Below the pieces are notes generated by a model. That model worked only from the letters and a program-made list of their open reading frames with translations, had not been told where the DNA came from and ran no database searches. Of a DNA stretch of 7,360 bases, positions 1 through 5,063 are shown piece by piece. Every line of letters starts with the position of its first letter. The stretch's first letter is position 1. The translations under genes were made by a program, and so were the position numbers. This DNA comes from Bacillota bacterium (GTDB lineage Bacteria; Bacillota; Clostridia; Oscillospirales; Oscillospiraceae), in contig WQUU01000062.1 in assembly GCA_009781925.1 (NCBI GenBank), positions 1 through 7,360 on the forward strand, written 5' to 3'.

Positions 1-4
1 GTCC

Positions 5-1405
5 CTACATCGTATGCGTCTTCAAATAATCCTTCAGCACCGCGTATTCCGCCTTGACGGGATGGATCCCATCCGCCGCGCAGTCGGAGGCGGGGAAGTA
101 GCCGTTTGCGTCGGCGACGGCCCCGAAAGCGTCCAGATAGTACACGTTTTTGTCCAGGGAGGCCTGCATCTGCTTCGCGTTGAAGGCGATGACATTGTCC
201 CGGGTGAAATTTTCCGAGCTGTCGGAGCGGCTTTTCGAGACGGGTAAAATGGAAATCAGATAGATCACCGCGGAGGGCTGCTTTGCCTCTATCAGATCGA
301 CCACCGCGCAGATATTGTTATAAAAGTTGTTGGCCTTGGCGTCTCCGGGCCCGATTTCGTTGATGCCGAGCATGATATAGACCTTACCGTAACTGCGCTT
401 GGACAGGATGTCGGCCAGCGTGCCGGGAAACTGGTCGTAGGCCAGGATCCCCCCGGCGGAGACGCCGTCCGAGGAGTAGTAGTCCGCATTCGGCAGGGAA
501 AAATACAGCTTCATGCCGTTGACGATCGAGTGCCCGATAAAGCAGGCGTCGTCAAAATAGCTGTCCGAAACCGCCGCGCTCTTGGGGACGACATTGCCAA
601 AAAGGCCGTAACCCGTATAGGCGGACGTATCCGGGGTTGGGGACGGACTGGGGGAGGGGGCGGGCGATCCCGCCGCCGTGATAAAACGGTGCAGGAGGGC
701 GGCGGCCTGGGCCCGCGTGGTGGTGTCGCCGAGATTGAGATTGTTCGCGTCCGTGAAGAGGAGATTTGTCAGGTCTTCAGGCAGATTCGGGCAATTCGCT
801 TTGGCATAGGCGGACAAAATCGAGAGGCTCTGCCCCCGGGTGATGTTTCCGGCCGGGTCAAAGCGGTCGTCGGATATACCGTGTACAATGCCGATGGAAA
901 AGGCCCACTGCACATAGGGCCCGTAATAGGCGCCGTAGTCCACGTCGGCGAATTTCGCGTAACGGGCGGACAGGAGATCCGCGCGGATATAACCCTGCTT
1001 GTCGCCGACGCGCACCTGATACCAGCCGTTCTCCAGGCCGAGGACATCCACAGCCGAGCCCCTCATCAGGACTACGGCGACTTTGGCGCCCGTATTTGGC
1101 GCCTCCCGGACATTGACGCCGTCCCCCGTGACGGTGCCGACGCAGGCGGCCGCCTTGGGATCGACCCCCGCGTAGCGGCCCAGGGCCGTGACGAACATGC
1201 CGCGCGTCATAGACGCGTTGGGGGAGAAGGCGGTTGCGGATGTGCCCTGGAAGAGCCCCAGAGAGGTGACGGCCTGCACATCGGCGGCGTACCAGGCGCC
1301 AACCGGCACATCCGCGAAGCCGGCTGCGGACGCCGGAACCGCCAGGGCGGCAAAACTCAGCGTCAGGCAGGCCGCCAGAACAAAAGACAGGGCTTTTTTC
1401 AACAC
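5..1405 (-). CDS. Secreted SLH / SH3 / SGNH-hydrolase (GDSL-like) cell-wall protein
   Basis: Predicted exported esterase or acyl-hydrolase tethered to the cell surface; 466 aa from a GTG start. Seen: a signal peptide (residues 1-27, KK then a hydrophobic stretch ending ASA), an SLH repeat (about 29-80, FADVP...WYAADV...SMTRGMFV), a bacterial SH3 domain (about 89-146, VNVREAPNTGAKV...GYIRADLL), a second SLH repeat (about 151-203) and a third, shortened one (about 217-245, TTTRAQAAALLHRF). A Pro/Ser linker (248-258) leads to an SGNH hydrolase domain (about 280-466). Candidate catalytic features are Ser293 in FIGHS (where GDS is usual), GINE at 347-350 in the block III position, and Asp445/His448 in DGIHP. 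SLH repeats generally bind pyruvylated secondary wall polymers, so surface anchoring is inferred; the substrate is unknown (peptidoglycan or polysaccharide O-acetyl groups are possible). The GTG start was chosen because AAGGA lies 8 nt upstream and the signal peptide begins at once; an ATG 18 codons earlier would place a non-hydrophobic extension before it. The gene is complete, with TAG at 7-5. Confidence 0.88.
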   Translation of the reverse strand: MLKKALSFVLAACLTLSFAALAVPASAAGFADVPVGAWYAADVQAVTSLGLFQGTSATAFSPNASMTRGMFVTALGRYAGVDPKAAACVGTVTGDGVNVREAPNTGAKVAVVLMRGSAVDVLGLENGWYQVRVGDKQGYIRADLLSARYAKFADVDYGAYYGPYVQWAFSIGIVHGISDDRFDPAGNITRGQSLSILSAYAKANCPNLPEDLTNLLFTDANNLNLGDTTTRAQAAALLHRFITAAGSPAPSPSPSPTPDTSAYTGYGLFGNVVPKSAAVSDSYFDDACFIGHSIVNGMKLYFSLPNADYYSSDGVSAGGILAYDQFPGTLADILSKRSYGKVYIMLGINEIGPGDAKANNFYNNICAVVDLIEAKQPSAVIYLISILPVSKSRSDSSENFTRDNVIAFNAKQMQASLDKNVYYLDAFGAVADANGYFPASDCAADGIHPVKAEYAVLKDYLKTHTM

Positions 1406-1413
1406 GGTCACCG

Positions 1414-1418
1414 TCCTT
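1414..1418 (-). promoter_or_regulatory. Ribosome binding site deciding the GTG start at 1405
   Basis: The minus strand reads AAGGA, then 8 nt, then GTG at 1405-1403. A GTG two codons upstream (1411) is too close to this site, and a TTG directly after (1402) is slightly far, so the 1405 GTG fits best. Confidence 0.65.
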
Positions 1419-1498
1419 GGATGATGGCAGGGGCAGACCCTGTGTCTGCCCTCAGGCATGGGCGAACATAAGATTCTCCCCCGCAGGAGTGTGGTATT

Positions 1499-1527
1499 AT
1501 GTTAACAAATTATGGGGAGCTTGTCAA
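1499..1527 (-). promoter_or_regulatory. Leftward sigma-A-like promoter for the SLH/SGNH gene
   Basis: On the minus strand a perfect TTGACA (1527-1522) is followed after 17 nt by TAACAT (1504-1499), preceded by TGT as an extended -10. The -10 matches consensus at only 4 of 6 positions; CATAAT at 1501-1496 matches better but has a 20-nt spacer. Transcription would start near 1490, giving a leader of about 85 nt. The -35 is one arm of the inverted repeat 1521-1540 and so faces the divergent promoter of the metal operon. Confidence 0.5.
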
Positions 1528-1533
1528 GGGGTC

Positions 1534-1563
1534 TTGACAAATCAATACCGCAAGGCTTATAAT
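1534..1563 (+). promoter_or_regulatory. Rightward sigma-A promoter of the metal-resistance operon
   Basis: Perfect TTGACA (1534-1539) and perfect TATAAT (1558-1563) are separated by 18 bp. The expected start point near 1570 coincides with the edge of the 16-bp palindrome at 1571-1586, so a repressor bound there would block this otherwise strong promoter. Confidence 0.88.
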
Positions 1564-1570
1564 GTGACGC

Positions 1571-1586
1571 ATGAACAATTGTTCAT
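1571..1586. promoter_or_regulatory. Operator for the ArsR/SmtB-family repressor
   Basis: ATGAACAATTGTTCAT is a perfect 16-bp palindrome 8 bp downstream of the -10 box and 31 bp before the regulator's start codon. The TGAACA...TGTTCA core is the half-site type known for SmtB, CzrA and CadC-like repressors. Autoregulation by the adjacent repressor is inferred from position and motif. Confidence 0.85.
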
Positions 1587-1617
1587 ATAGGACATGCTAT
1601 ATATTGGAAGTGATTGA

Positions 1618-1938
1618 ATGGACATCAAACACATACGCGGGTCGCTCCCGTCCAAGGAGGAACTCGATCAGGCGGCGGAACTCTTCAAGGCCTGCGCCGA
1701 CGCGACCCGGGTGGGCATCCTCTGCGCCCTGCTGCGCTCGGAACTCTGCGTTTGCGACATCGCGGAGATTCTGGGCATGACCAGTTCGGCCATCTCCCAT
1801 CAGCTCAGGAGCCTAAAGCAGCTGCGTATCGTCAAGACGCGCCGTGAGGGGCGGAGTATCTATTATTCTCTGGCGGATGAGCACGTGGCGCAGATCTTCC
1901 AGACCGCCTTCGCGCACATCAGGGAGGGGGACATCTAA
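1618..1938 (+). CDS. ArsR/SmtB-family metal-sensing repressor (CadC/CzrA-like)
   Basis: A 106-aa winged-helix repressor expected to bind its own operator as a dimer and leave DNA when it binds metal (Zn, Cd or Pb class). Seen: a helix-turn-helix with recognition helix around residues 55-68 (TSSAISHQLRSLKQ); the ELCVCD motif of metal-sensing family members (Cys44, Cys46); and a complete C-terminal alpha5 site spaced as in SmtB (Asp87, His89, His100, Glu103). Cys26 and Cys36 are additional. The N-terminal cysteines used by staphylococcal CadC for its alpha3N site are absent (start MDIKHIRG), so metal sensing may rely on alpha5, or on a rearranged Cys site using Cys26. The start ATG has GGAAG 7 nt upstream. 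The gene lies 3 bp before the metal-exporting ATPase and shares its promoter. The family is certain; the exact metal is not. Confidence 0.94.
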   Translation: MDIKHIRGSLPSKEELDQAAELFKACADATRVGILCALLRSELCVCDIAEILGMTSSAISHQLRSLKQLRIVKTRREGRSIYYSLADEHVAQIFQTAFAHIREGDI

Positions 1939-1941
1939 ATT

Positions 1942-3867
1942 ATGACACTGAAAACCCGTATCGCCGGGATCCACAGCTTTGACCCCGCCCTGGCTCTGCG
2001 GCTGCTGGGGGCGTCGCTGATCTTTGCCCTTGCGGTTTTGCTCAAGCTGCCGCCGGCCGGACGCGTGATATGCGCGGCGGTTGCGTCGCTGATCGCGGGC
2101 TACGATATGTTGCTCAGCGCGGCGGAGAGTCTCATGCGAAAACACATTCTGGACGAACATTTTTTGATGACGGTGGCGGTCGCCGCGGCCTTCGCCATCA
2201 GCCAGTACTACGAGGGCGCGGCGGTGGTGATCCTGTTCCAGGTGGGCGAACTCTTTCAGGGCTATGCCGTGGGCCGCAGCCGCGACAGCGTCACGGCGCT
2301 CATGGAGCTGCGCCCGGACACGGTCACGCTCCTCCTGGATGAACAGGAGCGCAGCGTTCCCGCGGGAGAGGCCAAAGTCGGGGACATCGTCCTCATCCGG
2401 CCCGGAGAGCGGGTGGCGGTGGACTGCAGCGTCATCTACGGGAACTCTGAACTGGATAACTCCGCCCTGACGGGGGAGAGCCTGCCGGTGGCAGTTGCCC
2501 CGGAGAGCAGGCTCTGCTCCGGCGCGATGAATCTGACAGGGAGTCTCCAGGCCGTCGTGACGGCCTCCGCGGAGGAGTCCACGGCCGCCCGGATCATCCA
2601 GCTGGTGCAGGCCGAATCGGCCCAAAAGGGGCAGACGGAGCGCTTGATCACCCGTTTCGCGCGAATCTATACCCCGGTGGTGGTGGCCCTGGCCATTTTG
2701 ATTGCCATTTTTCTCCCGCTGCTGGGCAGCATCGGTTTTCGGGACGCGGTGGCAAAGGCCTGCAACTTCCTGGTGGTCGCCTGCCCCTGCGCGCTGGTGA
2801 TCTCCGTACCCCTGGCTTTTTTTGCCGGGATCGGCGGGGCCGCGCGCAAAGGCATCCTCTTCAAGAGTTCCGGGGCCATGGATATGCTGATCAAGGCGAA
2901 GGCCGTCGTCTTTGACAAGACCGGTACTCTCACCACAGGGCGCTTTCGGGTCAGCACCGTGAAACCCATCCGGGCGGACGCGAATCTTCTGCTGAAAATC
3001 ACGGCCCACGCGGAGGCTTTTTCCAACCATCCGGTGGCAAAGGCTATCGTCTCGACCTACGGCGGGCCTTTGGATCTCTCCATCGTCCAGAATTTCCGGG
3101 AGCATCCGGGTATGGGTGTCACAGTGCTGCTGGACGGCGCCAAGGTGGCGGCGGGAAACCGGGCATTTATTGAGAAATTCGGCATCATGGCTCCCTATGA
3201 GGGCGAGGCCGATTTGGCGGTGTACGTTGTGGCGGAGGGCCGGTACGCTGGCTGTATTCTGCTCATGGATACCATCAAGGAGGACGCGATCGAGGCCGTG
3301 AGCGTCCTGTCCACGGAGCAGCCGCGCTTAGTGGCCATGGTCTCCGGAGACGGGCGAGGCATCACCGGCAGGCTGGCCCAGACCCTCGGCATCGGCGAGT
3401 ACTACGCCGAGTGTATGCCGGAGGACAAGGTCAGACACATCCAGGAGATCAAAAAGCGGGTGGGAGAGCGGGGCAGTGTGGTCTTCGTGGGGGACGGGAT
3501 CAACGACGCCCCGGTGCTTGCGGCGGCGGACGTGGGAGTCGCCATGGGCGGATTCGGCTCGGACGCCGCGGTGGAGGCCGCCGACATCGTGCTCATGGAC
3601 GACAGCCCCCTAAAACTGATGACAGCCATCCAGTACGCAGACAACACCCGCGCCATCGTATTGCAAAACGCAATTTTGGCGCTGGGCTGCAAACTCCTCA
3701 TCCTGGCCCTCAGCGCGGTAACGGCCCTGCCGCTGTGGATTGCCGTCTTTGCGGACGTGGGGGTTGCGCTTCTCTGCATCGTCAACGCTATGCGGGCGTT
3801 CCGGCTGCGCCCCAGCCTGCAGGTTCCGCCCGAGGAAACGCTTGACAGCGAGGAGTTTGCGGGGTAA
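1942..3867 (+). CDS. P1B-2-type heavy-metal exporting ATPase (Zn/Cd/Pb, ZntA/CadA-like)
   Basis: An inner-membrane pump using ATP to export divalent soft metals; 641 aa. Seen in order: two pairs of N-terminal membrane segments (about 21-60 and 73-110), the actuator loop TGES (177-180), a membrane segment (243-263), the ion-path motif CPCALVISVP (281-290), the phosphorylated Asp325 in DKTGT, the P1B-specific His-Pro (363-364, SNHP), GDGINDAP (517-524), and a final membrane pair with Asn576, Lys584 and Asp605-x-Gly607. CPCx4SxP plus N-x7-K-x20-DxG is the known P1B-2 signature for Zn, Cd and Pb. The usual N-terminal metal-binding domain (GMxCxxC) is missing: the protein starts about 20 residues before the first membrane segment. 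MVSGD (466-470) replaces the more common M(L/I)TGD. Translation probably uses GAGGGGG inside the end of the regulator gene. Its 3' end carries the promoter of the next operon. Confidence 0.95.
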   Translation: MTLKTRIAGIHSFDPALALRLLGASLIFALAVLLKLPPAGRVICAAVASLIAGYDMLLSAAESLMRKHILDEHFLMTVAVAAAFAISQYYEGAAVVILFQVGELFQGYAVGRSRDSVTALMELRPDTVTLLLDEQERSVPAGEAKVGDIVLIRPGERVAVDCSVIYGNSELDNSALTGESLPVAVAPESRLCSGAMNLTGSLQAVVTASAEESTAARIIQLVQAESAQKGQTERLITRFARIYTPVVVALAILIAIFLPLLGSIGFRDAVAKACNFLVVACPCALVISVPLAFFAGIGGAARKGILFKSSGAMDMLIKAKAVVFDKTGTLTTGRFRVSTVKPIRADANLLLKITAHAEAFSNHPVAKAIVSTYGGPLDLSIVQNFREHPGMGVTVLLDGAKVAAGNRAFIEKFGIMAPYEGEADLAVYVVAEGRYAGCILLMDTIKEDAIEAVSVLSTEQPRLVAMVSGDGRGITGRLAQTLGIGEYYAECMPEDKVRHIQEIKKRVGERGSVVFVGDGINDAPVLAAADVGVAMGGFGSDAAVEAADIVLMDDSPLKLMTAIQYADNTRAIVLQNAILALGCKLLILALSAVTALPLWIAVFADVGVALLCIVNAMRAFRLRPSLQVPPEETLDSEEFAG

Positions 3868-3870
3868 AAT
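3842..3870 (+). promoter_or_regulatory. Promoter of the thiamine-precursor transport operon, inside the ATPase 3' end
   Basis: TTGACA (3842-3847), 17 bp, TAAAAT (3865-3870): 11 of 12 consensus positions with ideal spacing. The -10 box contains the TAA stop of the upstream ATPase. Transcription would begin near 3877 and run into the TPP riboswitch. I found no comparable promoter nearer to the aptamer. Confidence 0.72.
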
Positions 3871-3889
3871 AAGGCCGAGAACTTTAAGC

Positions 3890-3978
3890 CCGTCATTGCG
3901 AGGCGACTGTTTTTGTCGCCGTGGCAATCCAGCAATGACGGAGTTCTCTGGATTGCTTCGCTGCGCTCGCAATGACGG
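3890..3978. repeat. Dispersed palindromic repeat, GTCATTGCGAG type
   Basis: An imperfect palindrome bounded by perfect 13-bp arms CCGTCATTGCGAG (3890-3902) and CTCGCAATGACGG (3966-3978). Nested arms GCAATCCAG (3924-3932) and CTGGATTGC (3949-3957) and a local hairpin GGCGAC/GTCGCC (3902-3907/3915-3920) lie within. From memory, sequences of this type are common intergenic repeats in many bacteria. It sits in the predicted leader upstream of the riboswitch and is non-coding. Its arms resemble those of the repeats at 4965-5036 and 6160-6221. Confidence 0.85.
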
Positions 3979-3998
3979 ACAAGAAGAAACAAGGTCGG

Positions 3999-4100
3999 GC
4001 AATAAAAAACGGGGAGGCCCCATAGGGCCTGAGAGGGAGCTGCGCGCTCCGACCCTTATAACCTGATGCGGATCATGCCGCCGGAGGGAACATATTTTGC
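3999..4100 (+). promoter_or_regulatory. TPP riboswitch (THI element)
   Basis: A thiamine-pyrophosphate-sensing leader RNA. Seen: the conserved CGGGG (4010-4014); a P3 hairpin GGCCC/GGGCC with CATA loop (4016-4029); CTGAGA (4029-4034), the pyrimidine-recognition segment; a variable stem GGAGC/GCTCC (4036-4040/4046-4050); ACCTGATGCGG (4061-4071) and CATGCCGCCGGAGGGAA (4074-4090), the pyrophosphate arm with GCGG pairing CCGC. A P1 closing stem can form between GCAA (3999-4002) plus AA and the TTTTGC at 4095-4100. In this class, TPP binding switches off thiamine synthesis and uptake genes. An intrinsic terminator follows at once, and the controlled genes are a thiamine-precursor ABC transporter. 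Confidence 0.95.
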
Positions 4101-4132
4101 GTTGTTGAGGGCGGCGTCATATGCAAAATATG
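4091..4132 (+). promoter_or_regulatory. Antiterminator of the TPP riboswitch
   Basis: CATATTTTGC (4091-4100) is a perfect reverse complement of GCAAAATATG (4123-4132). Pairing them uses the loop and part of the 3' arm of the terminator, so the two structures exclude each other. The 5' strand also contributes to the aptamer's P1 stem, which links TPP binding to termination. Confidence 0.82.
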
Positions 4133-4144
4133 GCGCCGTCTTTT
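4110..4144 (+). terminator. Intrinsic terminator of the TPP riboswitch
   Basis: A 13-bp stem (4110-4122 with 4128-4140, two G-U pairs) with the loop GCAAA is followed by TTTT (4141-4144). It ends before the permease ribosome site, as expected for transcriptional attenuation by TPP. The U run is short. Confidence 0.82.
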
Positions 4145-4145
4145 G

Positions 4146-4187
4146 CCCCCTTTTGAAAGGGGGTGGCGCGCAGCGCCGGGGGTTTGT
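4146..4187. repeat. Small double-hairpin repeat between terminator and permease start
   Basis: CCCCCTTT and AAAGGGGG form perfect arms around TG (4146-4163). A second hairpin GGCGC-GCA-GCGCC follows (4165-4177), then GGGGG (4178-4182), which could pair with the first C run instead. It is non-coding and looks like a short dispersed intergenic element; it lacks a U-tract for termination. Confidence 0.6.
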
Positions 4188-4197
4188 TCACAATAGC

Positions 4198-4203
4198 GAG
4201 GTG
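4198..4203 (+). promoter_or_regulatory. Ribosome binding site deciding the TTG start of the permease
   Basis: GAGGTG lies 6 nt before TTG at 4210. The frame is open further upstream to an ATG at 4066, but that ATG is part of the conserved ACCTGATG of the riboswitch and upstream of its terminator, so it cannot be the normal start. Confidence 0.75.
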
Positions 4204-4209
4204 CCGCCT

Positions 4210-4962
4210 TTGAAAGCGAAAAAAATATTGTTGCCCACGCTGACTTTCCTCGGGCTCCTGGTTCTCTGGGAGGCCGCCGTACGCATCTTTGCCGTGCCGC
4301 TGTATGTGCTGCCGGCTCCGTCAAAAATCGTCCAGGCGCTGTTCGGGGACTTTTCCGCGCTCATGGGGCATGCCTGGGTGACGCTGGGGGAGACCCTTCT
4401 GGGGCTCGCGCTGGCCATTTTGGCGGGGATACTGCTGGCCGTTTTGATGGACTGTTTCCCCACGCTGCGCGGGGCGCTGTATCCGCTCTTGGTGGTGAGC
4501 CAGACGATTCCGATTATCGTGCTGGCGCCGCTGTTCACCCTCTGGCTGAGCTTTGGCCTCGCGCCGAAGGTGCTCATAGTCGTGCTCATGTGTTTTTTTC
4601 CCATCGCGGTGAATTTTGCGGATGGCATGGCCCGGGTGGATACGCGGCTCTGCAATCTCGTGCGGGCCTACGGCGCGGGGCGCGTTCAAGTTTATGTCAT
4701 ACTGAAATTTCCCGCGGCGGCGCAATATCTCTTCTCCGGCTTACGGGTCGCTGCGACTTACAGCATCTCCGGCGCGGTGGTGGGCGAGTGGATGAGCTCC
4801 GGCGGCGGCCTCGGCTATTACATGCTCCGGGCGAAGAACGGCTACATGCTGGACAAGGTTTTTGCCAGCGTTTTGATGGTGGTACTGCTGTCCCTGCTGA
4901 TGAACGGCGCGGTAAAATTGCTCCAATATCTTGTTTTACCCGCTTATCGCAAAAAACTTTAA
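4210..4962 (+). CDS. thiX: ABC transporter permease for thiamine pyrimidine precursor (ThiX-like)
   Basis: The membrane component of a BPD-type ABC importer, 250 aa from a TTG start. Seen: an N-terminal membrane segment (about 6-28), the LYVLPAPSKIVQAL region (31-44) typical of the SsuC/TauC/ThiX permease family, further hydrophobic segments (about 59-80, 92-114, 119-135, 183-193, 218-240) and the cytoplasmic EAA loop (about 136-170, FADGMARVD...YGAGRVQVYVILKFPAA) that docks on the ATPase. Family members transport nitrate, sulfonates or thiamine precursors, so membership alone does not fix the substrate. The upstream TPP riboswitch and the downstream THI5-family binding protein indicate HMP or formylaminopyrimidine. 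It is the first gene after the riboswitch and is probably co-transcribed with the binding protein and ATPase. Confidence 0.9.
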   Translation: MKAKKILLPTLTFLGLLVLWEAAVRIFAVPLYVLPAPSKIVQALFGDFSALMGHAWVTLGETLLGLALAILAGILLAVLMDCFPTLRGALYPLLVVSQTIPIIVLAPLFTLWLSFGLAPKVLIVVLMCFFPIAVNFADGMARVDTRLCNLVRAYGAGRVQVYVILKFPAAAQYLFSGLRVAATYSISGAVVGEWMSSGGGLGYYMLRAKNGYMLDKVFASVLMVVLLSLLMNGAVKLLQYLVLPAYRKKL

Positions 4963-4964
4963 AA

Positions 4965-5036
4965 TTGTCATCCTGCGCGAAACAAAGGATCTAAAATGGC
5001 AAAGGGAAAGATTCTTCGCCGCGCTCAGAATGACAA
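4965..5036. repeat. Dispersed imperfect palindrome, GTCATTCTGAGCG type
   Basis: The left arm begins TTGTCATCCTGCGCGAAAC and includes AAAGGATCT; the right arm reads AAAGATTCTTCGCCGCGC then TCAGAATGACAA. The arms are imperfectly inverted, with the left one more decayed. It begins 2 bp after the permease stop and fills most of the gap to the binding-protein gene. The same repeat type recurs at 6160-6221. It may act as an mRNA stem-loop between the two genes; this is inferred. Confidence 0.75.
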
Positions 5037-5063
5037 AATAGGAGAAAAAATAGGAGAAAAAAT
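5035..5063 (+). repeat. Tandem 12-bp duplication carrying the thiY ribosome binding site
   Basis: AAAATAGGAGAA occurs twice in tandem (5035-5046, 5047-5058), followed by a partial third copy AAAAT leading into ATG. The second AGGAG (5052-5056) is 7 nt from the start and should be the working site; the first is 19 nt away. Confidence 0.85.

Noticed and set aside
1406..1459. 18-residue N-terminal extension of the SLH/SGNH protein from ATG at 1459
   Set aside because: It would put a charged, Cys/His-rich stretch before the signal peptide and lacks a well-spaced ribosome site; GTG 1405 has one.
530..1471. Long plus-strand open frame (313 codons) opposite the SLH/SGNH gene
   Set aside because: It is rich in Arg and Gly, has no recognisable domain, and lies antisense to a clearly real gene; it is a by-product of GC-rich codon use.
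1813..3105. Long minus-strand open frame (430 codons) opposite the regulator and ATPase
   Set aside because: The composition is dominated by His, Arg, Asp and Gln typical of reverse-frame shadows, and the opposite strand carries unambiguous P-type ATPase motifs.
4066..4209. 48-residue N-terminal extension of the permease from ATG at 4066
   Set aside because: The ATG is part of the conserved riboswitch core and the segment crosses the terminator; a better start with a ribosome site is TTG 4210.
3890..5036. CRISPR-like repeat arrangement
   Set aside because: The repeats are inverted, divergent and irregularly spaced around genes; there are no regular spacers and no cas genes.
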